From assembly GCF_004118675.1 (NCBI RefSeq), contig NZ_SDHZ01000006.1:36233-100232 (forward strand): DNA of 64,000 bases, written 5' to 3'. Source of the stretch: Filimonas effusa. GTDB taxonomy: Bacteria; Bacteroidota; Bacteroidia; Chitinophagales; Chitinophagaceae. A program made the position numbers and the translations under genes. Positions 1 through 7,114 of the stretch are shown one piece after another (the first letter of the stretch is position 1; each line of letters starts with the position of its first letter). Under the pieces are notes generated by a model. It made no database searches. It had not been told where the DNA came from and worked only from the letters and a program-made list of their open reading frames with translations.

Positions 1-45
1 ACAGGTATAAACTTCAAAATCAACTCATTTTAAAAACACATTACG

Positions 46-237
46 ATGAAGAAGTTATTATTCGTTCTTGCTCTGGGTGCTTTCGCAGCTTGCGGTTCTG
101 GTGAAAACAAAGAAAATGCAGCAGACACAACTCCTAAAGTTGACTCTCCTGCTGTTGTAGCTCCTGACACTACTGCAGTTGTAGCTCCTGTAGATTCTAC
201 TGCAAAAGCTGACACAGCTGCTGCCGTTAAACCTTAA
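46..237 (+). CDS. Small Ala/Thr/Asp-rich lipoprotein, copy 1
   Basis: A 63-residue protein with a short signal peptide ending in a lipobox-like F-A-A-C, so Cys16 is the probable lipidation site. The mature part is low-complexity, rich in Ala, Thr, Asp, Val and Pro, with repeated D-T-T/D-S-T units and no recognisable domain. It has a close paralogue starting at 458: the first 21 residues are the same, and about 28 bases around the lipobox are identical while earlier codons differ. Its own terminator follows at 335. Function is unknown; a small, possibly abundant envelope lipoprotein is an inference from the lipobox. The start fits because the signal peptide begins there. Confidence 0.75.
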   Translation: MKKLLFVLALGAFAACGSGENKENAADTTPKVDSPAVVAPDTTAVVAPVDSTAKADTAAAVKP

Positions 238-334
238 TTCGATCCCGATAACTACCAAGTGTTAATTTTTGCAATGTCTGGCTTGCCGACTGGTGGTAGT
301 TAGAAGATTTTCATATGGCAAGCAATCGTTAGAG

Positions 335-366
335 GCCGTCCCTATTCCTGGGGATGGCTTTTTTTT
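335..366 (+). terminator. Rho-independent terminator after lipoprotein copy 1
   Basis: An 8-bp stem (335-342 with 351-358, one G-U pair) closes an 8-base loop and is followed by eight T residues at 359-366. Confidence 0.85.
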
Positions 367-398
367 GAAATAGAGAAAAAAAAGTAATTTCTGCGGGT

Positions 399-406
399 TA
401 CCTTTG
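399..406 (+). promoter_or_regulatory. Bacteroidota -7 box TACCTTTG for lipoprotein copy 2
   Basis: An exact match to TAnnTTTG lies 51 bases before the ATG at 458. No clear TTG is found about 19 bases upstream, where the sequence is A-rich. Confidence 0.6.
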
Positions 407-457
407 CGCCTTATTGGTATTAATCAATAATTACTCAAACACAAAAACATTGCAAAA

Positions 458-664
458 ATGAAAAAACTGTTATTCGTTTTAGCGCTTGGCGCTTTCGCAG
501 CTTGCGGTTCTGGTGAAAATGCAGAAAACAAAACTGATTCTAATGCAGCAGTTATTGATTCTTCTGCTAACGCAGCTATCGATTCTACTAAAGCTCACGC
601 TGACAGCACTGTAAAAGTTATCGACTCTACAGCTGCTGCTAAGAAAGATAGCGTTAAACACTAG
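458..664 (+). CDS. Small Ala/Asp/Ser-rich lipoprotein, copy 2
   Basis: A 68-residue paralogue of the protein at 46-237. It has the same signal peptide and F-A-A-C lipobox (Cys16). The mature region diverges and carries several I-D-S and D-S-T units and a Lys-rich end. It has its own -7 promoter box (399-406) and terminator (688-715), so the two copies look like separate transcription units that arose by tandem duplication. No domain is recognised and the function is unknown. Confidence 0.75.
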   Translation: MKKLLFVLALGAFAACGSGENAENKTDSNAAVIDSSANAAIDSTKAHADSTVKVIDSTAAAKKDSVKH

Positions 665-687
665 TTTATAGCGAACTTTTTGACTAG

Positions 688-715
688 AACCACCTTGCAA
701 GAGGTGGTTTTTTTT
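688..715 (+). terminator. Rho-independent terminator after lipoprotein copy 2
   Basis: A perfect 8-bp stem (688-695 with 702-709) with a 6-base loop runs into a T tract ending at 715. Confidence 0.88.
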
Positions 716-794
716 ATCTCCCTCACTTCCCCCATCTACGAAAAACTACGCTTTATATAGCCGTCTTAAAGCCGCTTAAAAGCCGCCTTGGAGG

Positions 795-2051
795 TCACGA
801 CGATTTCTTTTCCCTGACAATATACCGTAACGCCTGGTCCCTCGTAAAAAAAGCCCACGCCCAGTTCATCAGCGTTTTTACCCGGTTGCGGTAACGCGTG
901 AGCGAAAAAAGATGCACCGCCAGCCACATCATATAGGCAATAAAACCCTTGAAATGTAATTTGGGAAGATCCGCAACAGCCTTGAAATTTCCGACGATAG
1001 CCATCGACCCCTTATCATTATAACGGAACTCCGCCCAGCTTTCCCCCTTCTTAAGCAGATTTTTGGCCAAAACACGTCCCTGCTGAATCGCTACCTGCGC
1101 CAGTTGGGGATGCCCGTTTACAAAAGCAGGATCGCCGCTTTGCAAACAATTGTCCCCTATGGCATATATATTCGCCGTACCCGCCACTTTATTGAAAATA
1201 TCTACCAGCAGCCGCTTTCCCTTGCCAAAACAACTTTCCGGTAAGCCACGTAGCGGCGTAGCCGATACGCCCGCCGTCCAGATTAATGTCCTGGTATGTA
1301 TTTTACTGCCATCGGCAAAGAGCACTTCCTCGTTAACGTAGTCTTTCACTTGCTTATTAAGGGTAACCTTCACGTTAAGTTGCTGAAGATAGGAGAGGGT
1401 GTCTGTCTGCGATGCCTTGCTCATAGGCGCCAGCACGGTCGGTAGCGCATCAACAAGATGAATGTCCATATCGTTGATATCCAGCTCGGGGTAATCCAGC
1501 CGGAAAATACGCTTCCGCATCTCGGCAAGCATGCCCGATATTTCTACCCCTGTAGGCCCCCCGCCCGCTACTACTATGGTCATAAGGCGTTTCCTTTCTT
1601 CCGGATCCTGTTCTATAGAAGCCCGCTCCAGCTGTAACAACAGGTAATTGCGCAGCGCCAGCGCATCACTCACGGTTTTCATAGGCACGGCCAGCCGCTT
1701 CACATTCTCCATACCAAAATAATTGGTTTCGGTACCCATCGCCAGTACCAGCATATCATAACCTATGATTCCGGTGCTCGTTTCTACCTGGTTCTGTTCC
1801 GGATGTAAGGCAATAAGTTCTGCCAAACGGAAATGTACATTCTTATGCTTGCGGAATAACTTGCGGAAGGGGTAACTGATGTTCGACATGGTCAGAAAAC
1901 CAGTCGCAACCTGGTATAGCAGGGGCGGAAAGAAATTGTAATTATTCCTGTCTACCAATGTAATCTCAAACGCTTCGTTCCCGGCCAGCTGGCGAATGAA
2001 ATTAACGCCCGCAAAGCCGCCGCCGATAACAACTATCCTGGTGGGTTTCAT
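795..2051 (-). CDS. ndh: Type II NADH:quinone oxidoreductase (NDH-2)
   Basis: A 418-residue FAD/NAD-dependent oxidoreductase of the NDH-2 family, which passes electrons from NADH to quinone without pumping protons. The FAD-binding Rossmann motif is at residues 8-20 (G-G-G-F-A-G) and the NAD(P)-binding G-G-G-P-T-G at 163-168. The second FAD motif, Y-A-I-G-D-N, is at 296-301 and is followed by the L-A-Q-V-A-I-Q-Q-G segment near the quinone site. The hydrophobic and aromatic tail at about 368-404 fits peripheral inner-membrane attachment. Length is normal. It is transcribed away from the aromatic operon; no clear promoter of its own was seen. Confidence 0.93.
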   Translation of the reverse strand: MKPTRIVVIGGGFAGVNFIRQLAGNEAFEITLVDRNNYNFFPPLLYQVATGFLTMSNISYPFRKLFRKHKNVHFRLAELIALHPEQNQVETSTGIIGYDMLVLAMGTETNYFGMENVKRLAVPMKTVSDALALRNYLLLQLERASIEQDPEERKRLMTIVVAGGGPTGVEISGMLAEMRKRIFRLDYPELDINDMDIHLVDALPTVLAPMSKASQTDTLSYLQQLNVKVTLNKQVKDYVNEEVLFADGSKIHTRTLIWTAGVSATPLRGLPESCFGKGKRLLVDIFNKVAGTANIYAIGDNCLQSGDPAFVNGHPQLAQVAIQQGRVLAKNLLKKGESWAEFRYNDKGSMAIVGNFKAVADLPKLHFKGFIAYMMWLAVHLFSLTRYRNRVKTLMNWAWAFFTRDQALRYIVREKKSS

Positions 2052-2172
2052 AGATCAATGTTTTAATACAATAGCCAATAATGACCACTATGCGTATCAA
2101 ATGGTTTGCCAGAGCGGATTTGCCCGGAATATATAGTAGTAACAATTGTTTGTTTATTTTATCAAAAAGAAA

Positions 2173-2203
2173 TTTGGTCGCAATTAGTTTATACGTACTT
2201 TTG
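2173..2203 (+). promoter_or_regulatory. Promoter of the aromatic amino acid operon
   Basis: A TTTGG at 2173-2177 (TTG at 2174-2176) and an exact TAnnTTTG box (TACTTTTG) at 2196-2203 are separated by 19 bases, the usual Bacteroidota spacing. Transcription should start about 4-8 bases after 2203, only a few bases ahead of the leader-peptide ATG at 2212. Confidence 0.8.
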
Positions 2204-2211
2204 AAACTGTA

Positions 2212-2292
2212 ATGAATACAACACGCACATACAACTTTTTCTTTTTCTTTTATTTTTACTTTAGTCAAAGTAAACCGGGTTGTATTGCCTAA
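2212..2292 (+). CDS. Phe/Tyr-rich leader peptide of the pheA operon attenuator
   Basis: A 26-codon reading frame running from an ATG to TAA at 2290-2292. After M-N-T-T-R-T-Y-N it has five consecutive Phe codons (2236-2250), then Tyr-Phe-Tyr-Phe (2251-2262): seven Phe and three Tyr in all. It sits directly upstream of prephenate dehydratase and ends just where competing RNA hairpins begin (2255-2346). This is the layout of pheL-type leader peptides, where ribosome stalling on Phe codons reports charged tRNA-Phe supply. There is room for only a few 5' untranslated bases, so translation may be leaderless or nearly so. The call rests on composition, position and structure; no homologue was searched. 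Confidence 0.82.
   Translation: MNTTRTYNFFFFFYFYFSQSKPGCIA
2255..2274 (+). promoter_or_regulatory. Pause hairpin of the phe attenuator
   Basis: A perfect 8-bp stem (2255-2262 with 2267-2274) around an AGTC loop. It overlaps the last Tyr and Phe codons of the leader peptide, the position of a pause hairpin that synchronises polymerase and ribosome. Confidence 0.6.
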
Positions 2293-2326
2293 ACAAGATT
2301 AAAAACAAGCAACATACAGTCCCGGT
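2274..2326 (+). promoter_or_regulatory. Antiterminator of the phe attenuator
   Basis: ACCGGG at 2274-2279 pairs with CCCGGT at 2321-2326, and TGTAT at 2281-2285 pairs with ATACA at 2314-2318, giving 11 bp with one small internal loop. The 3' arm is also the 5' arm of the terminator, so the two structures exclude each other. A ribosome at the leader stop codon (2290) would cover the 5' arm; one stalled on the Phe codons would leave it free. Confidence 0.7.
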
Positions 2327-2346
2327 CTACAAGGCCGGGATTTTTT
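2321..2346 (+). terminator. Attenuator terminator just before pheA
   Basis: A 7-bp stem (2321-2327 with 2333-2339, one G-U pair), a 5-base loop, then A and six T residues at 2341-2346. It ends six bases before the pheA ATG, so it can only act as a regulated terminator of the downstream operon. Confidence 0.8.
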
Positions 2347-2351
2347 GTTTT

Positions 2352-3182
2352 ATGACACAAAGAATCGCAATACAGGGCTATGAAGGCAGCTTCCATCAGG
2401 TAGCCGCAGAACAAATTTTCGGTACCGGCGTTCAAGTCATCCCCTGCGCCACTTTTAGGGAAGTGGTTAAAATAGCCGGCAGCAAAAAAGAAAGTGAAGG
2501 GGGTATTATGGCCATAGAAAACTCTATCGCCGGCAGTATTCTCCCCAACTATAACTTGTTGCAGAAGAGTAACTTGAGAATAACCGGGGAAGTCTATCTG
2601 CAAATCAAACAAAACCTGCTCGTAAACCCGGGCGTAAAGCTCGAAGATATCCGGGAAGTACATACCCATCCTATGGCCATCCTCCAGTGCCTGGCTTTTC
2701 TTGAAAAATATAACTGGAAGCTTGTCGAAACAGAAGATACAGCCCTTAGCGCCAAACTCATTCATCAGCATAAGAACAAATACGCAGCAGGCATAGCCAG
2801 TAAACGCGCCGCAGAACTGTTCAACCTCGACGTCCTCGCACCAAACATTCATACCATGAAGAACAACTACACACGCTTCCTGGTATTACAACGCGAAGAA
2901 GAAGCCCTGCCCATCGAAGATGCCAATAAAGCATCTGTAATATTCGAAACAGATCATTCCCGTGGCAGCCTCGCCAAAGTGCTAACGGCTATCGCAAACG
3001 GAGGGATCAACCTCTCAAAACTGCAAAGTGTGCCCATCCCCGGAAGCGACTGGAAATACAGCTTTCACGCCGATATGGAATTCGATACCTTGAAACAATT
3101 TGAAACGGTCATAGAAAAGATCAGGCCTTTGGCCGAAGAAGTTACCGTATACGGTATCTATAAAAAAGGCAAAACAATATAA
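2352..3182 (+). CDS. pheA: Prephenate dehydratase (monofunctional, with ACT domain)
   Basis: A 276-residue enzyme converting prephenate to phenylpyruvate for phenylalanine synthesis. The N-terminal catalytic domain opens with R-I-A-I-Q-G-Y-E-G-S-F-H and has the conserved T-R-F motif near residue 178. A C-terminal ACT domain (from about residue 195) would bind phenylalanine for feedback control. There is no chorismate mutase domain; that activity sits on the DAHP synthase at 7115. The ATG at 2352 is preferred: an upstream in-frame TTG (2280) would translate through the attenuator hairpin and adds no conserved sequence. First structural gene after the attenuator, 38 bases before the aminotransferase. 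Confidence 0.94.
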   Translation: MTQRIAIQGYEGSFHQVAAEQIFGTGVQVIPCATFREVVKIAGSKKESEGGIMAIENSIAGSILPNYNLLQKSNLRITGEVYLQIKQNLLVNPGVKLEDIREVHTHPMAILQCLAFLEKYNWKLVETEDTALSAKLIHQHKNKYAAGIASKRAAELFNLDVLAPNIHTMKNNYTRFLVLQREEEALPIEDANKASVIFETDHSRGSLAKVLTAIANGGINLSKLQSVPIPGSDWKYSFHADMEFDTLKQFETVIEKIRPLAEEVTVYGIYKKGKTI

Positions 3183-3220
3183 AAAGCAGCAACCAAACTT
3201 CATTATATAAACAGTATATC

Positions 3221-4411
3221 ATGGTGGCAACAGCAAACAGACTGGAAGGTATCGGAGAATATTATTTCTCTACAAAACTGAGAGAAATAGATGAACTGAA
3301 TAAACAGGGCCGCAATATCATTAACCTGGGTATCGGAAGCCCCGACCTGCCGCCGCATCCTGCTGTAATTCAAACTTTACAGGAAGAGGCCGCCAAACCA
3401 AATGTACATGGATACCAGAACTATAAAGGAGCGCCCGCTTTGCGCAATGCCTTTAAAGACTGGTACCAGCAATGGTATGGCGTAACGCTGAATGCCGATA
3501 CCGAAATACTGCCGCTCATGGGTAGCAAAGAAGGCATCATGCACATCTGCATGACCTATCTGGATGCGGGCGACCAGGTACTGGTCCCTAATCCCGGCTA
3601 TCCTACCTATCGCAGCGCTGTAAAACTTGCCGGAGGTGTTTGTATCGACTATGGCTTAAAAGCTGAAAACAACTACGCGCCCGATTTCGAAGCGCTGGAA
3701 AATCTCGACCTGTCTAAAGTAAAGCTCATGTGGGTGAACTATCCGCATATGCCAACAGGACAACTGGCCACCGCTAACGTGTTTTCAAAGCTGGTTGCTT
3801 TTGCCCGTAAACATAATATTCTCATCTGTCACGATAACCCTTATAGTTTTATTTTAAACGATCATCCCGCCAGTATCTTCAGCGTCGAAGGCGCCAGGGA
3901 CGTAGCAATAGAACTTAACTCTTTAAGTAAATCACATAATATGGCCGGCTGGCGTGTAGGCGTATTATGCGCCGCTAAAGAGCGGGTCGATGAAGTCTTA
4001 CGCTTTAAAACCAATATGGATAGCGGCATGTTCCTGCCCCTGCAGCTCGCAGCAGCCAAAGCCCTGACCCTGGGCAGAGAATGGTACAACGAAGTAAATG
4101 CTATCTATGCCGAAAGAAGACAAAAGGTCTATGAAATGCTCGATATGCTGCAATGCACCTATTCCCGCGAACAGGTAGGTCTTTTCGTTTGGGCAAAGAT
4201 CCCTGCCACCTATAAGAACGGTTACGAATTAAGCGATGCCGTATTATACGAAAGCAATGTATTCATCACCCCGGGAGGCATCTTTGGCGATGGAGGTGAT
4301 GGCTTTATAAGAATAAGCCTTTGCGGATCATTGACAAGGTTTGAAGAAGCAATTGAAAGAATAAAAAAAACAATAATAGAAACCAGGGATGCTCAAACTG
4401 CATCCCGGTAA
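3221..4411 (+). CDS. Class I/II PLP aminotransferase, probably aromatic or prephenate
   Basis: A 396-residue fold-type I aminotransferase. The PLP lysine is K237 in S-L-S-K-S-H-N-M-A-G-W-R. The N-Y-P-H-M-P-T-G segment (173-180) corresponds to the usual N-P-x-x-P-T-G, and D205 (H-D-N-P-Y) should contact the PLP ring nitrogen. The C-terminal R-I-S segment supplies the carboxylate-binding arginine. It resembles aspartate and LL-diaminopimelate aminotransferases. Its place between pheA and tyrA suggests transamination of phenylpyruvate and hydroxyphenylpyruvate, or of prephenate; substrate specificity cannot be read from sequence alone. Confidence 0.85.
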   Translation: MVATANRLEGIGEYYFSTKLREIDELNKQGRNIINLGIGSPDLPPHPAVIQTLQEEAAKPNVHGYQNYKGAPALRNAFKDWYQQWYGVTLNADTEILPLMGSKEGIMHICMTYLDAGDQVLVPNPGYPTYRSAVKLAGGVCIDYGLKAENNYAPDFEALENLDLSKVKLMWVNYPHMPTGQLATANVFSKLVAFARKHNILICHDNPYSFILNDHPASIFSVEGARDVAIELNSLSKSHNMAGWRVGVLCAAKERVDEVLRFKTNMDSGMFLPLQLAAAKALTLGREWYNEVNAIYAERRQKVYEMLDMLQCTYSREQVGLFVWAKIPATYKNGYELSDAVLYESNVFITPGGIFGDGGDGFIRISLCGSLTRFEEAIERIKKTIIETRDAQTASR

Positions 4412-4438
4412 CCGTTATCGATTTTCAACTTAAATACC

Positions 4439-5287
4439 ATGGTAGTTACAGTAGCAGGTATAGGATTAATAGGTGGCTCAATGGCCCTGGCCTTGAAAGA
4501 CAAGGGCTTTGCCACTGAATTGATAGGAGTGGACCTGAACGAAGAACATACGAAAAAAGCTTTGGAACTGGGGCTGGTAGATAAAATCGCCACACTCGAA
4601 GAAGCGGTAGCACAATCAGATCTTATCATCCTGGCGGTTCCGGTAAGCGCGGTGTTGCAGTTATTACCCAAAGTATTGAACCTGGTAAACGATAAACAGG
4701 TAATAATGGACGTAGGTTCTACAAAACTGGGCGTTGTTGAGCTGGCCGCGGCACACCCGCGCAAAGGTCGGGTGGTGGCAACACATCCCATGTGGGGTAC
4801 AGAGTTTAGCGGCCCCGAAGCCGCTGTCCGGAACGCATTCGCAGGAAAAGCAACTGTTATCTGCAATAAAGAACAATGTGATGCCGATGCGTTTGAACTG
4901 GTGGAACAGCTCTACCATTTATTAGGTATGCGCCTGTTGTATATGAACGCAGAGGATCACGACGTACACGTAGCATATATAAGCCATATCTCTCATATAA
5001 CATCCTTCGCCCTGGCCAATACCGTACTGGAGAAGGAAAAGGAAGAGGATGCTATTTTCGAATTGGCGAGCGGCGGCTTTGAAAGTACCGTCCGTTTGGC
5101 AAAAAGTAATGCCCAGATGTGGGTCCCCATCTTTAAACAGAACCGGGATAACGTGCTCGACGTGCTCAATGAGCACATCGCACAACTGCGGAAATTCAAA
5201 GCCTGCCTCGAAAAAGAGAACTACGAATACCTGCAGGAATTGATAGAAAATGCCAATAAGATAAGGAAAGTGCTGAATAGACCTTGA
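4439..5287 (+). CDS. tyrA: Prephenate dehydrogenase
   Basis: A 282-residue NAD(P)-dependent enzyme for the tyrosine branch (prephenate to 4-hydroxyphenylpyruvate, or arogenate to tyrosine). The N-terminal dinucleotide fold begins V-A-G-I-G-L-I-G-G-S. The conserved H-P-M-W-G-T-E segment near residue 117 holds the catalytic-region histidine. The helical C-terminal dimerisation domain includes the H-V-A-Y-I-S-H repeat near residues 181-190. There is no ACT domain, so feedback inhibition is less likely here than in pheA. It starts 27 bases after the aminotransferase stop and is followed by a promoter box for the helicase gene. Confidence 0.92.
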   Translation: MVVTVAGIGLIGGSMALALKDKGFATELIGVDLNEEHTKKALELGLVDKIATLEEAVAQSDLIILAVPVSAVLQLLPKVLNLVNDKQVIMDVGSTKLGVVELAAAHPRKGRVVATHPMWGTEFSGPEAAVRNAFAGKATVICNKEQCDADAFELVEQLYHLLGMRLLYMNAEDHDVHVAYISHISHITSFALANTVLEKEKEEDAIFELASGGFESTVRLAKSNAQMWVPIFKQNRDNVLDVLNEHIAQLRKFKACLEKENYEYLQELIENANKIRKVLNRP

Positions 5288-5293
5288 ATGGGT

Positions 5294-5301
5294 TACCTTT
5301 G
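5294..5301 (+). promoter_or_regulatory. -7 box TACCTTTG for the DEAD-box helicase gene
   Basis: An exact TAnnTTTG match, seven bases after the tyrA stop and 20 bases before the helicase ATG. No clear TTG is seen about 19 bases upstream. It suggests the helicase gene is also transcribed independently of the attenuator. Confidence 0.6.
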
Positions 5302-5320
5302 CGGCAAATATTAGAAATTC

Positions 5321-7003
5321 ATGACAACATTTGAAGAACTGGGATTGGACGACAGACTGGTAAAGGCTACCGGTGAATTGGGGTTCGTCAATCCCACGGC
5401 GATACAGGAAAAGGCTATTCCTGTATTATTAGGGGGCACAAAAGATTTTATAGGGCTTGCACAAACAGGAACAGGAAAAACAGCGGCATTTGGCTTGCCG
5501 TTGCTGAATTTAATTGACGTTCAGGCTAGACACCCGCAGGCGTTGGTGGTTTGTCCAACCCGCGAACTGTGTCTGCAGATTGTAAAGGAAATAGAGCTCT
5601 TTAAAAAATATATGTCAGGGGTATTTGTAACAGCAGTGTACGGTGGTACGTCCATTGGCCTGCAAATACGCGACCTGAAAAGAGGGGTGCAAATCGTGGT
5701 GGCTACGCCCGGAAGGCTTATCGACCTGATTGAACGTAAAGCCATCAACCTGGAACAAATTCAGTACGTAGTACTCGACGAAGCCGATGAAATGCTGAAT
5801 ATGGGCTTCCAGGACGATATTGAATTCATCCTCAAAAACACGCCTCAGCGCGACAGCACATGGTTGTTCAGCGCTACCATGCCACCCGAAATCAAAAAGG
5901 TGAGCAAGCGTTATATGACCGAACCGGTCGAAGTGCAGGTGGGTAAAGTAAACACCGGCAACAAAAACATCGACCACCAGTTCTTTGTAGCACCGGCTCA
6001 ATACCGTTACGAGGCCCTGAAAAGGCTGATCGACTTTAACCCGGGTATCTATGGTATCATCTTTACCCGCACAAAAGCCGACGCCCAGGAGATCTCCGAA
6101 AAACTGACGAGGGAAGGGTACGATATCGATGCCCTGCACGGCGATTTAACACAGGCCCAGCGCGATAAGGTAATGTCCCAGTTCCGCGATAAAACCCTGC
6201 AGCTACTAATTGCGACTGACGTAGCAGCAAGGGGGATCGACGTTCAGGGTATCACGCACGTCATCAATTTCGAATTACCCGATGATGTGGAAGTGTACAC
6301 ACACCGCAGCGGCCGTACCGGACGGGCAGGCAACACAGGTATCTGTATGAGTATCGTTCATAGCCGTGAACTGTTCAAACTCAAACAGATCGAACGTATC
6401 GTCCAGGCACCTTTTCATCGCCTGGAAATACCAACCGGTAAAGATGTATGCCGCAAACAGTTCTTCCATTTCATGGAAAAACTCCTGCAGGCCGATATCA
6501 GCCATGGCGACTATGAAACATACGTCCCCATGCTCGAAGAAAAGTTTGCAGACGTTAGCAAGGAAGAAGTGCTCAAACGCGTTGCCGCTATGGAGTTCGA
6601 CCGCTTCCTCAAATACTACGAAAATGCTGCTGACCTCAATATGAGAACCGAGGACAGAAGAAATCGCAGAGACGGAAGAGAGAACATGCAGCATGGCGCA
6701 CAAGGCCAGGATAGAAGAAGAAACGAAAGGGGAGAACAGGGCCGCAATTACAACAACAACGGCGACTTTGCCCGTTTGTTTGTAAACCTGGGCACGAAAG
6801 ACGGCTTTTATAAAGCCTCCTTCCTGCAGTTCATCTTGGATATGAGCGACTTACGCAAAGATGTACTCGGAAGGATCGATATGAAGGAAATGAATACCTG
6901 GCTCGAAGTCGACAAACGCGCAGCAGGTCAGATGATCAAAGCTATCGATGGTAAAAACTATAAAGGAAGAAGAATAAGAATGAACGACGCCAACAGTCGT
7001 TAA
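5321..7003 (+). CDS. DEAD-box RNA helicase with DbpA-type RNA-binding domain
   Basis: A 560-residue ATP-dependent RNA helicase. It has a Q-motif near residue 24 (N-P-T-A-I-Q), Walker A A-Q-T-G-T-G-K-T, P-T-R-E-L, D-E-A-D, S-A-T, and H-R-S-G-R-T-G-R-A-G in the second RecA domain. After an Arg/Gly/Asn-rich linker (about 445-480), the C-terminus (about 485-558) matches the DbpA RNA-binding domain, pointing to ribosome assembly or cold-shock RNA remodelling. It is out of place functionally in an aromatic amino acid operon and has its own -7 box at 5294. Which paralogue (CsdA/DeaD or DbpA type) it is cannot be decided here. Confidence 0.93.
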   Translation: MTTFEELGLDDRLVKATGELGFVNPTAIQEKAIPVLLGGTKDFIGLAQTGTGKTAAFGLPLLNLIDVQARHPQALVVCPTRELCLQIVKEIELFKKYMSGVFVTAVYGGTSIGLQIRDLKRGVQIVVATPGRLIDLIERKAINLEQIQYVVLDEADEMLNMGFQDDIEFILKNTPQRDSTWLFSATMPPEIKKVSKRYMTEPVEVQVGKVNTGNKNIDHQFFVAPAQYRYEALKRLIDFNPGIYGIIFTRTKADAQEISEKLTREGYDIDALHGDLTQAQRDKVMSQFRDKTLQLLIATDVAARGIDVQGITHVINFELPDDVEVYTHRSGRTGRAGNTGICMSIVHSRELFKLKQIERIVQAPFHRLEIPTGKDVCRKQFFHFMEKLLQADISHGDYETYVPMLEEKFADVSKEEVLKRVAAMEFDRFLKYYENAADLNMRTEDRRNRRDGRENMQHGAQGQDRRRNERGEQGRNYNNNGDFARLFVNLGTKDGFYKASFLQFILDMSDLRKDVLGRIDMKEMNTWLEVDKRAAGQMIKAIDGKNYKGRRIRMNDANSR

Positions 7004-7014
7004 ATATAAAAGTG

Positions 7015-7105
7015 GTTGAATGGTTAGCTGTGTACACGGCAGGCCGGTTTCAAGAACTTTTATATGATAACTGTGCAGGCTGAGTATTTTAATTAACCAT
7101 TCAAC
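7015..7105 (+). repeat. 12-bp perfect inverted repeat between helicase and DAHP synthase genes
   Basis: GTTGAATGGTTA at 7015-7026 is the exact reverse complement of 7094-7105, separated by 67 bases. The transcript could fold into a long stem-loop ending nine bases before the next ATG. There is no T tract, so it is not a simple terminator. Confidence 0.65.
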
Positions 7106-7114
7106 TTAAACTAT

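Noticed and set aside
734..757. 24-base similarity to 38581-38604 (21 matches)
   Set aside because: One such match is roughly what chance would give between all positions of a 64-kb window.
2002..2268. Minus-strand frame covering the phe attenuator
   Set aside because: It overlaps the end of ndh and the leader region, and its sequence has no protein-like conservation; the plus-strand leader explains the stretch better.
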